Made by a program: the position numbers and the translations under genes | Source of the DNA: Datura wrightii | Taxonomy: Eukaryota > Streptophyta > Magnoliopsida > Solanales > Solanaceae | DNA: 64,000 bases | Direction of reading: 5' to 3' | Assembly (NCBI GenBank): GCA_035772735.1 | Contig: JASDFA010000016.1 | Coordinates: forward strand, 177,635,001 to 177,699,000 | Shown here: in pieces, positions 1 through 10,916 of the stretch | Position numbering within the stretch: the first letter of the stretch is position 1 | How the letters are laid out: every line of letters begins with the position of its first letter | The notes under the pieces: model-generated | Database searches by the model: none | The model's input: the letters and a program-made list of their open reading frames with translations, nothing else | What the model was told of the DNA's origin: nothing

Positions 1-874
1 TCTGGCGGCTCTGTGCAGTCAGTAAGCGTTCTCGGATAAGCTTTACCTTTTCCTCTGACTGCTGAACAATGTCTGGCCCAACCAACGCTAATTCTCTTAT
101 TTCAAACCAGCCAACCGGTGATCTGCATTTTCGCCCGTATAAAGCCTCAAAAGGCGCCATCTGAATAGCCGAGTGATAGCTATTATTATAAGCAAACTTA
201 ATTAGGGGCAAATGCTCATCCCAACTACCACCAAAATCTAGCACACACGCTCGTAGCATGTCCTCGAGCGTCTGAATAGTGCGCTCAGCCTGTCCATCTG
301 TCTGAAGGGGGAATGCTGTGCTCAAATTAATCTGCGTTCCCAGACCCCTCTGAAATGATTGCCAAAATCTATCCGTAAACTGTGCTCCTCTGTCTGAAAT
401 AATGGATACTGGTACTCCATGCAATCTGACTATTTCCCGAATATACAACTCCGCATAATATTCAGCCGAGAAGGTAGTTCTTACTGGCAGGAAATGAGTT
501 TATTTTGTCAATTTGTCAACTATCACCCATATAGAATCATGTCTGTGTCTGGTACGAGGTAATCCTGCCACAAAATCCATATTCACTGCTTCTCATTTCC
601 AGAGAGGCACAGCTATGTCCTGAGTTAAACCGCCTGGTTTCTGGTGTTCTGCTTTTACCTGTTGGCAGTTAGGAAACTGGGCTACAAATTCAGCAATTTC
701 TCTTTTCATACCTGGCCACCAGTAGTTTTCTCTGATTTCATGGTACATTTTCGTCGCACCGGGGTGAAGAGAATAACGGGCGTAATGTACCTCATTCATA
801 ATCTGCTGGCAGAGCCCTGAAACATCTGGAACACAGAGGCGGCCTTTACATAACAACACTCCTTCCTCAATTAT
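1..874 (-). pseudogene. Integrase part of gypsy pol (partial, broken)
   Basis: The minus-strand frame carries the H2C2 zinc-binding region (about 850-600), then the catalytic core, with the first Asp in MDFV just after 595, the second Asp in SDRGAQF near 390 and the Glu in DGQAER near 290. The reading continues to window base 1. In the zinc region the first Cys of the usual C-x2-C pair reads Phe (FPNCQQ), which should weaken metal binding. In-frame stops lie at 877-875, 595-593 and 502-500. No frameshift separates this part from the RT upstream. The C-terminal part of the integrase is beyond the window. Confidence 0.9.
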
Positions 875-3130
875 CTAAAAATCTGGTGCCTTACCCTGCT
901 GGATTTTGTCTTTGAGCTGGATCAGGTCAGGATCCTCATATTGCCGTTCTTTCACTTCCACAACTAATGACGACACCACGGTGTTCTGAATTACCGCTCT
1001 ACCATCCTCTGTTTCTGCTACACGAACGGCTAGGCTAGCTAACTGATGTATCTCCCTGGTCAGTTCCCGCTGTTCGGGCTGCAAATACGCCAAACTCCCC
1101 ATGGACTTACGACTGAGAGCATCTGCTACAACATTGGCTTTTCCCGGGTGGTACAGAATATTTACGTCATAATCCTTTAACAGCTCCAACCAGCGACGTT
1201 GCCGCAGATTCAACTCCCTTTGAGTGAAGATATACTGTAGGCTCTTGTGATTTGTAAAAATATCAACATGGACGCCATACAGGTAATGTCTCCACATTTT
1301 CAAGGCGTGGATCACTGCGGCTAACTCCAGGTCGTGGGTAGGGTAATTTTTTTCGTGTTTCTTCAGCTGCCTGGAAGCACACGCAATCACCTTACCATGT
1401 TGCATCAACGCACAACCCAACCCAATGCCTGATGCATCGCAATACACTGAATAACCCTCTATACCTTCCGGCAGTGCTAGCACTGGGGTGGAGGTTAATC
1501 TGTCTTTTAACTCCCGGAAGCTCTGCTCGCATTCCTCTATCCACTGAAACTTTGCTGCTTTCTGCGTCAGTTTGGTCAGAGGTGCCGCTATAGTAGAGAG
1601 TCCCTCAACAAACCTCCTGTAATATCCCGCTAATCCCAGAAAGCTACGGACTTCGGTCGGAGTGGTAGGCCTAGGCCATGATTTGACTGCTTCTATTTTC
1701 TGCTTGTCAACCTGTATACCAGCATCCGACACAATGTGCCCTAGGAAGGCTACTGAGTTAAGCCAGAATTCGCACTTGGAAAACTTAGCATATAATTGGC
1801 GGTCCCTGAGGATCTGGAGTACTGTCCGTAAATGAGTCCGGTGATCTGCTTCAGAGCAAGAATACACCAGAATATCATCAATAAACACTATCACGAACAG
1901 GTCCATGTATGGTCTGAAAATACTATTAATCAGGTCCATAAATACTGCTGGGGCATTCGTCAACTCGAAGGACATAACTAGAAATTCAAAGTGTCCATAT
2001 CGGGTCCTGAACGCCGTTTTAGGAATATCTCTTTCACGAACTCAAACCTGGTGATATCGGGACCGCAAGTCAATCTTGGAAAAGTATCTGGCCCCTTGTA
2101 GCTAATCAAACAAATCATCTATTTTGGGAAGCGGATACTTATTCTTTATTGTAACTTTGTTCAACTGCCGATAATCTATACACATACGGAGTGAGCCATC
2201 TTTCTTCCTCACAAATAGAACCGGCGCACCCCATGGTGAAGTACTCGGCCTGATGAAATCTTTATCTAGCAAATCTTTCAACTGCTTCTTCAACTCTCTG
2301 AGTTCTGCAGGAGCTATGCGGTAAGGAGGAATTGATATAGGCTGAGTGCCTGGTAATAAATCAATAGCGAAATCTATTTCTCTTTCTGGGGGAATACCAG
2401 GTAACTCATCTGGAAACACATCAGGGAACTCGTTCACCACCGGAACAGACTGGACTGTCGGAGATTCTACTCGGACATCCTGAACCCTTACTAGGTGGTA
2501 GATACATCCCTTAGTTATCAATTTCCTCGCCTGAAGGTAGGAAATAAACCTACCTTTTGGAGTAGCTGTGCTGCCTTTCCACTCTCGCACTACCTCTCCT
2601 AGAAAGTGGAATCGGACCGTCTTGGTCCAAGATTCTACATTGGCGTAGCACGGCACTAGCCAATCCATACCCATTATGGCATCGAAGTCTATCATTTCTA
2701 GCTCTACCAGATCTACTGTAGTCTGGCGGTCAACAACCTCCACTGTACACCCTCGGTAAATTCTACTAGCTATAATAGAGTCACCGACGGGCGTGGATAC
2801 TAAAAAGGGCTGCTGCAATAATTCTGGTGCAATATTGAACTTTTGTGCCACAAATAGGGTAATATATGACAGAGTGGATCCTGGATCAATCAATACGTAA
2901 GCAGGGCATGAACAGATAGTCATCGTACCTGTCACTACATCTGGCGATGCCTCTGAGTCGTGTCTCCCTGGTAGTGCATAAGTACGGTTTGAGCCCACAC
3001 CTGAACTGGAAGCTCCTGATCTACCTCGGCCTCTGCCTACTGAACCTGATGGCCCACGCCCCACTGAGGCTGCTGGGGCTCGTGGCCCTACGGATCCCCT
3101 GTCCTGACTATCTCTACTCCCTGATCTCTG
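875..3130 (-). pseudogene. Protease, reverse transcriptase and RNase H of gypsy pol (broken)
   Basis: One frame on the minus strand holds an aspartic protease region (VLIDPGSTLSYIT near 2915, then MDWLVPCYANVE), the RT start (ELPGIPPEREIDF, SPWGAPVLFVRKKDGS, CIDYRQLNKVT), the RT active site FIDDILVYS near 1880 and RNase H (VYCDASG, LELAAV, then HPGKANVVADALSRK). Nonsense codons at 2104-2102 and 2044-2042 interrupt the RT in its LQGA and YHQ regions. In RNase H the usual TDHKSL motif reads TNHKSL, so a catalytic Asp is Asn. This frame differs by one from gag; the switch lies near 3100-3135. The copy could not make a working enzyme. Confidence 0.93.
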
Positions 3131-4323
3131 GTCGGACAATCTCTCATTCGATGCCCCTCCTATCCACAAATATAACACCCAGTGGAGCCATATTTACAAG
3201 CTCCAGAGTGTGGTCAATTACAATAGGGACAGGGTGAGGGTGCAAATCTACTCTGCTCTCCCCTTCTCTGCTGCGGGGAATCTACTGTTCTGGAACTGCC
3301 ACTGGGCTCTGACTGCCCTCGTCGCACATATCTACCTCGCTGCTACTGCTGTGGTGGAGGTGGGGGTCTAGGGGGTCTATCTGACAGTCGTGGCCTGGGT
3401 CCTCTCTGAACTTCCCTTTGCATCTCGTCCGATCTGTCTCTGCGGCGTTGTTCCTGACTGGTCTGTCTATTATTTTGTTGCCGCTGTCTAAGACCCTCAA
3501 TGGTCTGAGCAAAGGCCTGTACTCGGGCGATATCCATATCCTCTCGTAACATAGCCGTCATACATGCCTCAGTATATTCCGGGTTCAGACCCATAATAAA
3601 TCTGTGAACTCTAGCTGGCATAGTATCAACAAATGCTGGAGCATAACGGGCTAAGGAGTCAAACTGTAAAGCATACTCGCGTACGCTCCTCGCCCCCTGC
3701 TCCAGATGCAAAAACTGATCCATCCGGGCCTGCCGGATCTCTCGTGGCAAGTAACAGTCCAGGAAGGCCTCCGAGAAGCTGGTCCAGGTCGGAGGGGTAA
3801 CATCTCTCCCTCGGGACCTTTCCCAACTCTCGTACCATAGTACTGCTATGTCCCGCAATCAGAACACTGCCAACTCGACAGATTCTGAAGGGGTCACATG
3901 CATAACCTGGAAAATTCTCTGCATCTGATCTAGAAAGTCCTGAGGGTCCTCTGCCTGATCTGACCCAGCGAACTGTGGAGGACCTAGTGCCGAAAATTCC
4001 CTGACCCTGGAACTACCTGACCCACCTGAAGGCTCTGCTGCTACAGGTGGAACCGACTGGCACTGTGTGGCTATCATTTGTGCTAACATAACTACAGCGC
4101 TACGAACCTTCTGATCTGATGGCAAAGGTACAGGAGCTATCGGGGGCGGTGTAGTGCCCAACGGCTCCTGATGTGAGGGGGACTGCTGAGAGGGCTGCGA
4201 TGAAGCCTCTATATCACCCTCAAATCGGGCTGACTCTGACTGAAGCTGAGGCATCCTGCTGGTGCCTTCTCCTGCTGCCGTGTCTAATCTCCTGTCTGTG
4301 GCAGGGTGTCGCTGATCTGCCAT
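3131..4323 (-). pseudogene. Gag of the gypsy element (broken)
   Basis: The frame opens at 4323 (MADQRHPATDRR) with a Pro/Gln/Ser-rich head, then a retrotransposon gag core (WTSFSEAFLDCYLP, EYALQFDSLARYAP, RVHRFIMGLNPEY), an Arg/Gln-rich linker and two CCHC-type zinc knuckles at 3231-3196 and 3177-3136. Four nonsense codons in the same frame break it: 3861-3859, 3345-3343, 3216-3214 (inside knuckle 1) and 3162-3160 (inside knuckle 2). Each could arise by one C-to-T or G-to-A change. Gag forms the particle shell and its knuckles bind the element RNA. Open frames on the opposite strand (for example 2947-3237) are shadows. Confidence 0.92.
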
Positions 4324-4522
4324 TCTTATCTGTAGACAAAGGATACCATAAGTTTTAGGAACTCGACCCTATACTGTACTGTGGTATGGCACGACTGAGT
4401 ATGAAAGAAGAGTAACCATCCTATCATGCCTCGCAGCCTCCTGCCTATAGTATGTGGTGCACAACACATCCATAGTCAAGACTCTACTTAGCTCGGCTTG
4501 CAGACTCCCTGGGACACGACCT

Positions 4523-4534
4523 GCTCTGATACCA
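4523..4534 (-). other. Primer binding site, initiator tRNA-Met
   Basis: On the minus strand TGGTATCAGAGC lies four bases after the LTR end. It is complementary to the 3' end of plant initiator tRNA-Met, the usual primer of plant LTR retrotransposons. It fixes the element's orientation and the inner LTR border. Confidence 0.92.
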
Positions 4535-5603
4535 AGTTTGTCACGCCCCGCCTTGGGGGGTGTGACTGGCACCTGGTGCCCTAGTAGGATCTAGACTGCT
4601 AGCTAGTGAGCCTAAGCATAGCTGGCGCCTGGCTAGCTCTGACTCAGATTTCTGGAAACAAAGGGCTATATAACGGCTGTAAACACAGCCTTTGGCCAAC
4701 TGTGCCTATAGCCACCTGTATAAAACTTCAGCTAACCAGAAACATACTTATAAAAGGGAAAACCTATGCGGGCCGACAAGGTCACCATGCTGTCTAGTCA
4801 TCTGGGACTCAATGAAGGGAATACTGAACACCTACGTGACAGGCAAGGTCACCACTACTATCAAACTATGGCCCCACGCGGCCAACATAAACTGAAATGC
4901 TAAACAGCTATAACAAACTGCACGGCCTCACACGACCGGCTCAACTGACCACAGGAAAATATATACAGACTGCAAGCCTCTAGGAATACTGATAAGATGG
5001 TCGGGACAGGGCCCTGACCTACGTACTGTACAACAAAAGGAAATGATATAAACCTCTGAAATATCAAGCTCCGGATGACATGAGCTGATGACTCTGTGCT
5101 GACTAGGATCACGAGGGATCGCCTCCTCGTCTATGAGTACCTGCAGGCAAGTAATGCAGCGCCCCACTGGGCGTCAGTACCACTAGTACCGAGTATGCAA
5201 AGCAACTGAAATAATACAACTGAATACAAATACATAACTAGCAGTTCTGAATAGCAGGAGACAACTGAATCTGAAGTGCTGATAAGAACTAGATCAAACC
5301 TTTCTGCACTGATAGGCAGGAGTGTGTCTGTAGTCACGGCGGCCTGCTGTCTATTAAATAGTAGAGATAAGCACATAAGTACATATACATTTAGCAAGCA
5401 ATAGCCAATACCAACTCCCATAAGCCGGATGGAGCCAAACAAGCAAACAATCTATATACCCCTACCCGGGTCAAAACCAGCCAAAAATAAGTCACTCCAC
5501 TCATCTGCTCACTCGGAGCTCCTCTAACGGCCCCCTGGGTCTCCGGCTCGGGCCATAGCCTCCGATATAAGCAACCGTGTCTGGGTCCGGAGGACTCCTG
5601 TGT

Positions 5604-5781
5604 AGACAGTAACAGATAGGGTCTGGATCCCCGGACACAAACTCAATGGGGCTATCTGAAATCGGAGCTACACCTATAATAACTGAATGTACAGACAGTA
5701 ACAGATAGGGTATGGTTCCCTGGACACAAAACTTAACAGGGCTATCTGAAACTGGAGCTGCACCTGTAATGCTGATCAGAC
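5604..5781. repeat. 89-bp tandem duplication inside the gypsy LTR
   Basis: Two diverged copies start with AGACAGTAACAGATAGGG at 5604 and 5693. Both continue through a GGACACAAA and a GGGCTATCTGAAA block. The matching part of the LTR at 61771 has different short repeats built on CTGCCCCTG, so this section of the family evolves quickly. Confidence 0.8.
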
Positions 5782-6895
5782 TGCTATGGGGAAAGCTTCA
5801 TCCCATCTTCGTCCAAGCTGGGGACGGCATGCCACCCCTCGGAGTGACGTAAAACCCACCCGCTCAGTGGGCGACACGATTACCAACCCAAGGGCGGCGA
5901 GGACGCTCAATAAGGTGCCCTCACGCCACATCAAGTCTCAACAAACAAATAGCACATATAAATAGCAAGCATATATAACTGAAAAAGACTATCTGAAATC
6001 TGATTTCCTTATTCTAATCTCTTTCTGTATTATACGATTCTGAAATCTTTATTTAACTGTTGGGCTAATCTGTAGCCGGGATACTACCTGTCTGAATGGC
6101 TAATCTGTAGCCATAAAACTGTCTATCTATCTGATTTAACTTTATTAGCTTTTATTCTGAAAATGTGTATCTTTTTATTCTACAACATGCTTGCTAATCA
6201 TACAATAAGTTATACTAAATCTGGAATGCTAACTCGCCCTCTGGCGCATGCTTTACTAACTTTCGGACTGAATACGATACGGCAACACAACTTAGAACAT
6301 ATTAGACTTACTTAATTCTCAACATTCAACTCCGAGAGTTTCAAATACGGAGTTTACTATGATTTACCCAGCTAAGGCTTACTAACTTGCCGAAGAACAA
6401 CTTCACATACCTTAACCTCGAGTTATCCAACTGTCGGACGAGGCTCGGTCAGTATTCCAGCTATTCTTCCCAACTGCATTCATATACACGTTAATTAGTG
6501 CTAAATACAACTTTATTCTGAAGGACGACGTCACTTTCGATATAATTATAGCCTAAACTTAGGCTTATCGAAAGACGGTCGAAAATTTGCTATTTTTCAA
6601 AAGTCCAGAAGGGAGAAGTATTCACTTCACAGCTAGGAGCACATAGACACTAGTTTGGAGCAATTCCACTTACCTTAGTCCGGTAGCTCGATGATTCGTT
6701 GGCCGTATTTCGCGAAACTAAATCCGTAGGAATGCTCCCTGCTGCTAAATACCTCGGTACCTGAGGTTAATTTGAGTTTAGACTATGTTTGGCAGCGTAA
6801 TCGAACGATAATATCTTCACCTTCTTCGTCTCCTCTGTTTGCTGCGAATTTTCTGGAAATTATATTGAATGAATTGATTTAAAACCGAAGTGGGG

Positions 6896-6905
6896 CTTTA
6901 TATAC
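6896..6905 (-). promoter_or_regulatory. LTR promoter TATA box
   Basis: The minus strand reads GTATATAAAG, followed by CCCCAC. Its position about 230 bp inside the LTR is right for a U3 promoter driving leftward transcription of the element. The start site would then fall near 6870. Confidence 0.6.
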
Positions 6906-7131
6906 TTGGGCCTGGACAGGCCCAACGTGTCACGGAGCCAAGGCGGTGGCCCCGCCTCCGTGACACGCTGCCATCGCGGAGGGGCTCTGCCCCGGCTCCT
7001 TCCGCGATGGTTCGACAGGCTACTCGTCCGATCATTTTCCGGGCCTTTCTCTAGCACGTATGACTTCCAAATATGCTTAACCAATGCGCGAATAGGCCAT
7101 CTAGGTGCCAGGAATCTTACGGGGTATAACA

Positions 7132-7819
7132 GTTCTAATCAATCAAATCAATTCTATTAATACGGAACTTATATGCATCCCTCAATTCACTTCCCTGATA
7201 TTCTGGCGAAGTCGTTATATCTATACTAATTCTCTCCTTCAATTCCTCATATACGAGACACACAATTTCACGTTCTTACATCTTTATTCTTAGGGTTAAT
7301 TTGTAACTACGTGTGAAGCGCATCAATCACATGCACATATATGTTTAGCTAATCGTAGTCTAACATAAAAGTGAGTAAACCATAGCCTACCTGGGCGCCA
7401 AGCTCTCATCCCGATCGTTTCTGTCTGCAACTATCTCATTCTTGATTTCCTCGCCGGAGTTCCTAACCATAGTTGTCAAATTCCCCCTTGGATCCTTTTA
7501 TTTTTCATCCAAAGTCTAGTTTTCTATTTTTAGACGTTTTTAATAAGTCCTCCTCAAGGAATGAGTTTTTAATATCCAAATTAGAATGGGATTGCCGATT
7601 TCTAGTCCGCATTATCTGCTGCAGCGGTCATACCTTCCGCTGCAGCGGCTCCGCTGTGTTGGAAAATATTTCGCCGCAGCGGACACCCGCTTGAGTCCAC
7701 CAGTCTCGACTACGTCCATTCAATTTTTATTTTCCGTGCCCTCTTTTTGTCGAGAATTTATCACAAATTTCTAAAAATTTAATTTGCCCATATTTTTATG
7801 GGGTCGGAATGCTATAACA
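7132..7819 (-). repeat. Fragment of a second gypsy-type LTR
   Basis: This segment ends in GGGTCGGAATGCTATAACA, again a TG...CA type LTR end for a minus-strand element, and has no coding capacity. It contains a 12-bp palindrome CCGCTGCAGCGG (7637-7648) with related CCGCTG/CAGCGG copies around it. The simplest reading is an older LTR into which the 4539-7131 element inserted. The alternative is that the first LTR extends to 7819; a full-length relative would decide. Confidence 0.5.
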
Positions 7820-8950
7820 GCCGGATGGAACGTTACATCTAGACACCATAAGCAATATCCTTTTGACTCCAGAAGTAATTCCTATAAATATAGCTTTCTT
7901 TGCTCTCGAATCCAATGTTGAATCTCTCACATGATAATATGCAATTGAGTCAAATACACGCAAAGAATCATAATCTTCAACAGGTTTTCCATACCATTTC
8001 TCTAATGGTGTCCTGCCACCAATAGCAGCAGATGGTAAACGACTAATGAGGTGGCATGCGTATGTTATTGTCTCACCTAAAATTCTTTGCCCAAGCTAGC
8101 ATTGGACAACATACACTGAACCTTCTCCAGCAAAGTCTGATTCATGCGTTTTACCACTCCATGTTGTGATGTATTTCTTTGAAATGTCTAACGATGCAAT
8201 TGTCTTCACAAGTCTTCTTAAAAAGATCATTTTTGTATTCTCCACCATTGTTTGTGCGAAGACACTTGATGTTTCTGCCAGTTTGAGTCTCTATCTTCGC
8301 CTTCCATTTGAGAAAAATTTCCAACACTTTATCTCAGTTTTCATTATATACACCCACACTCTCTGGGAAAAGTCATCAACAAATGTTACAAAATAGTGTT
8401 TCCACCTAATGAAGGTGTTCTGGAAGCACCCCAAATATTAGAGTGAACATAATCCAAAATACCTTTAGTATTATGGATAGTTGTTTCAAATTTAACCCTT
8501 GTTAGTTTTCCTTTGATACAATGCTAACAAAATTTTAAGTTGCAAGTTTTTACTTCTTTCATCAATCGTTGATCGATCTGATAAAGTTTTCAAGGATTTT
8601 CCTCTAGTATGTACCAAGAGCATATGCCATAGCCTGGTCATTTCTACCTCCATGTCATCACTAAATGTTACTGTTGCAGTCCCAATAATTATACTACCTT
8701 GACAGTGGTACATGTTTATTGTTTCTTCAAATTGCTTTTATTACCACCAGTGTACTGGAGCATATTCTCATTACCCATTATCTGCAATGACTTTAAACTC
8801 CTTTGACTCTAGGGCCCCCACAGAAAGGAGATTTTTCTTCAGATACGGTATGTGACGAACATCTATTAATATTCTGCTCAATCCATCAAACTGTAGTATC
8901 TTTCTCTAGACTTTAGGGTTATCAAACTCTGGAATTACCTTCCTTTCAAA
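7820..8950 (-). pseudogene. Ty1/copia pol remnant (protease end, GAG-pre-integrase, integrase)
   Basis: Minus-strand reading from about 8950 gives degraded copia motifs in order: a protease-tail region (VRHIPYLKKNLLSVG near 8850), the GAG-pre-integrase signature (LWHMLLVHTRGKSLKTLSD near 8620), an integrase core (HYFVTFVDDFS near 8390) and the later GGRTPLEKWYGKPVEDYDS (near 8010). Frameshifts and stops are frequent. It stops abruptly at the LTR fragment border (7820), and no LTR of its own is seen. It is not expected to be active. Confidence 0.82.
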
Positions 8951-9358
8951 TGTTCACACTAGTTCATATAGAATTTTATCAAATTTAACATGTGAGAAAT
9001 AAAATATTATTAAAATACTATAATATAATATTTTATAATATTAAAATATCCGCAAATTCCAACATTTTCTATTTTCGATTGATGTGAATCACCTAAGCCA
9101 TTTTAATTTAATCATGTTAAAACACTTCTCACTACGAATCATACGTATGCATACTATATATGTAAATATAGAAATTAAAAAGCCTAAAATATAAAAGTGG
9201 TTGAAGAGATATATATCACGCCATATTACTTGGCATATCAAAATACTAGAGGTTTAAAATTATCTAGTGAAAACTAAGGCTTATACTAATATCCAATTAA
9301 GAAAGAGCAAGATTCATGCTTCTTAATTTAAATAAAAGATATGCCATTTCATTATCTT

Positions 9359-9410
<52 letters not shown>

Positions 9411-10731
9411 AATAGTATAATTAAATATCTAAATCATCTTCAAAAGAATTACCGAACAAATAAACATATTCCTTTTGTCCTAATTTATATGACACAATTA
9501 GAATTTCGAGAGTTAATTAAAAAAAAATTATCAACATTTTTGAATATATTTCTTTAAAATTTTTAAATTATTAGTTATTGTGATTTATAATAAAATTTAT
9601 TAATAAATTTAAAAAATGATAGACATATCAAGCCTCGTTTTAAAGGAAGCATTGAATTCAAATAATTTTAAAATCTTGGAACATCACTATTACACCTTTG
9701 AAGTGATTAACCACCATTTTATAAGAAATCTAGAGAACCAATCAGTTGGTGAAAAATCAGCTGATTAAATCTTAGAGAAAGATATTGAGATGATCTGAGA
9801 CTGATAAGTTCAAATTGGATATCTTTCAAATAGTTTCTATAACTGATGGACACTATTTTAATATAATTTCTTTTTTTAGATATTGATATTTGAAATTTAC
9901 TATGTGTATCACATTAATGATTTATGATTACCATAAATATTTTAATATTTATTTTTATATATAATATATTTTCTTATAAATATTATTGCACAATATTTGA
10001 GTATGAGGGGTAATTTTATAAAGAATGTACCACTATACTGAACGTCACTGTTATAGAGAAGTAAATACAACATGAAAAATCAGTTGTAGAGAAATCAGAC
10101 CATTATAATAAAATATTGTTATAGCAAATGACTGTTATAACGAGGTTTTAACTGTATAATAAAATATTTTAGTTTGTTCGACACGTAAGATAAGAATAAT
10201 ATATAATTCTAAAAATTATTTTATTTCAAAAATTATTATCTCATATAAAAAATAAAATAAAATATTCTTATTTATCCTATCCCGCACACCAAATTATCCT
10301 AACCCTTTCTTTTAAGACCGAATCTACAGATTAGATAGAGTGTGTTTGTTTTTTGGCATGACGGAAGACATTTTTAAGAAAATATTTTCGTAAGAAAGTC
10401 ATTTTTTATATTTGCTTATCAAAAATAATTTCCTATTGCAACTATATCTTAACTTTTAAGAGAGAAATATTTATTTTTATACCTAATAGATTTAAGAAAA
10501 TTATTTATTTAATCAAATTATAAAAGATAGAAAATCTCATTAATCAATAACTATCTTTATCTTAAATAATAAATTTTACACTCACCGAGCAATTTCTACT
10601 ATAATAATTTTTACAAAAAACACTTGTATTTGTAGAATAATTTTCATTACATTTAAAACAGGAACTAAGAGGGCCCACTTGGTTATTGATCCTATACTTG
10701 TTCTAATTTTATTATATTTTAATTAATTATA

Positions 10732-10801
<70 letters not shown>

Positions 10802-10830
10802 TATTCTATGATTTAGCACTTTCCCAACTC
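8951..10830. other. AT-rich intergenic DNA with microsatellites
   Basis: No gene is supported here. A (TA)n run lies at 9362-9408. Around 9477-9630 and 10000-10160 the sequence resembles common dispersed Solanaceae non-coding repeats, but no clear ends or target-site duplications could be fixed. An (AAT)n run ends this stretch. Confidence 0.6.
10736..10801. repeat. (AAT)n microsatellite in the promoter of the repeat-protein gene
   Basis: About 22 uninterrupted AAT units end some 30 bp upstream of the probable TATA box of the gene starting at 10917. Such perfect runs are usually length-polymorphic, and here the length would set the spacing of any upstream element. Confidence 0.95.
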
Positions 10831-10832
10831 GT

Positions 10833-10840
10833 CTATAAGT
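10833..10840 (+). promoter_or_regulatory. Probable TATA box of the organ-specific/ST-like gene
   Basis: CTATAAGT lies 77-84 bases upstream of the start codon. That leaves a short 5' leader with a start site near 10865, usual for plant genes. Confidence 0.6.
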
Positions 10841-10916
10841 ACTCGAGGATTTTCTTATCAATGCATCAACCTAATATCAGTCACAAAAGCATCTGAATTG
10901 TCCTTCTTTTGAAGAC

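Larger units (their letters stand above)
1..7131 (-). mobile_element. Ty3/gypsy LTR retrotransposon (Tekay/Del-like), 3' end beyond the window
   Basis: Read on the minus strand the order is LTR (7131-4539), initiator-Met primer site (4534-4523), gag (from 4323), protease, RT, RNase H and integrase, running off the window at base 1. That order, protease-RT-RNaseH-integrase, is Ty3/gypsy. The 2.6-kb LTR and the integrase style suggest the Tekay/Del chromovirus lineage, but the chromodomain would lie outside the window, so the lineage is inferred. The coding region carries at least nine nonsense codons and one frameshift, so this copy is dead. A second LTR of the same family starts at 61771; it is a diverged separate insertion, not the partner LTR. 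Confidence 0.93.
4539..7131 (-). repeat. 5' LTR of the gypsy element, about 2.6 kb
   Basis: In plus-strand view it starts TGTCACGCCCCGCC and ends GGGGTATAACA, so on its own strand it begins TGTTATACCCCG and ends CGTGACA. The left border is set by the adjacent primer site and by the identical start of the copy at 61771. The right border is inferred from the TG...CA rule, because the second copy leaves the window before reaching it. Contents include an 89-bp tandem duplication (5604-5781), a TATA box (6905-6896) and two GC-rich hairpins just upstream of it. Open frames inside the LTR are not credible genes. Confidence 0.82.

Noticed and set aside
2947..3237. Plus-strand 96-codon open frame opposite gag/protease
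   Set aside because: Antisense shadow of the gypsy coding region; no independent motif.
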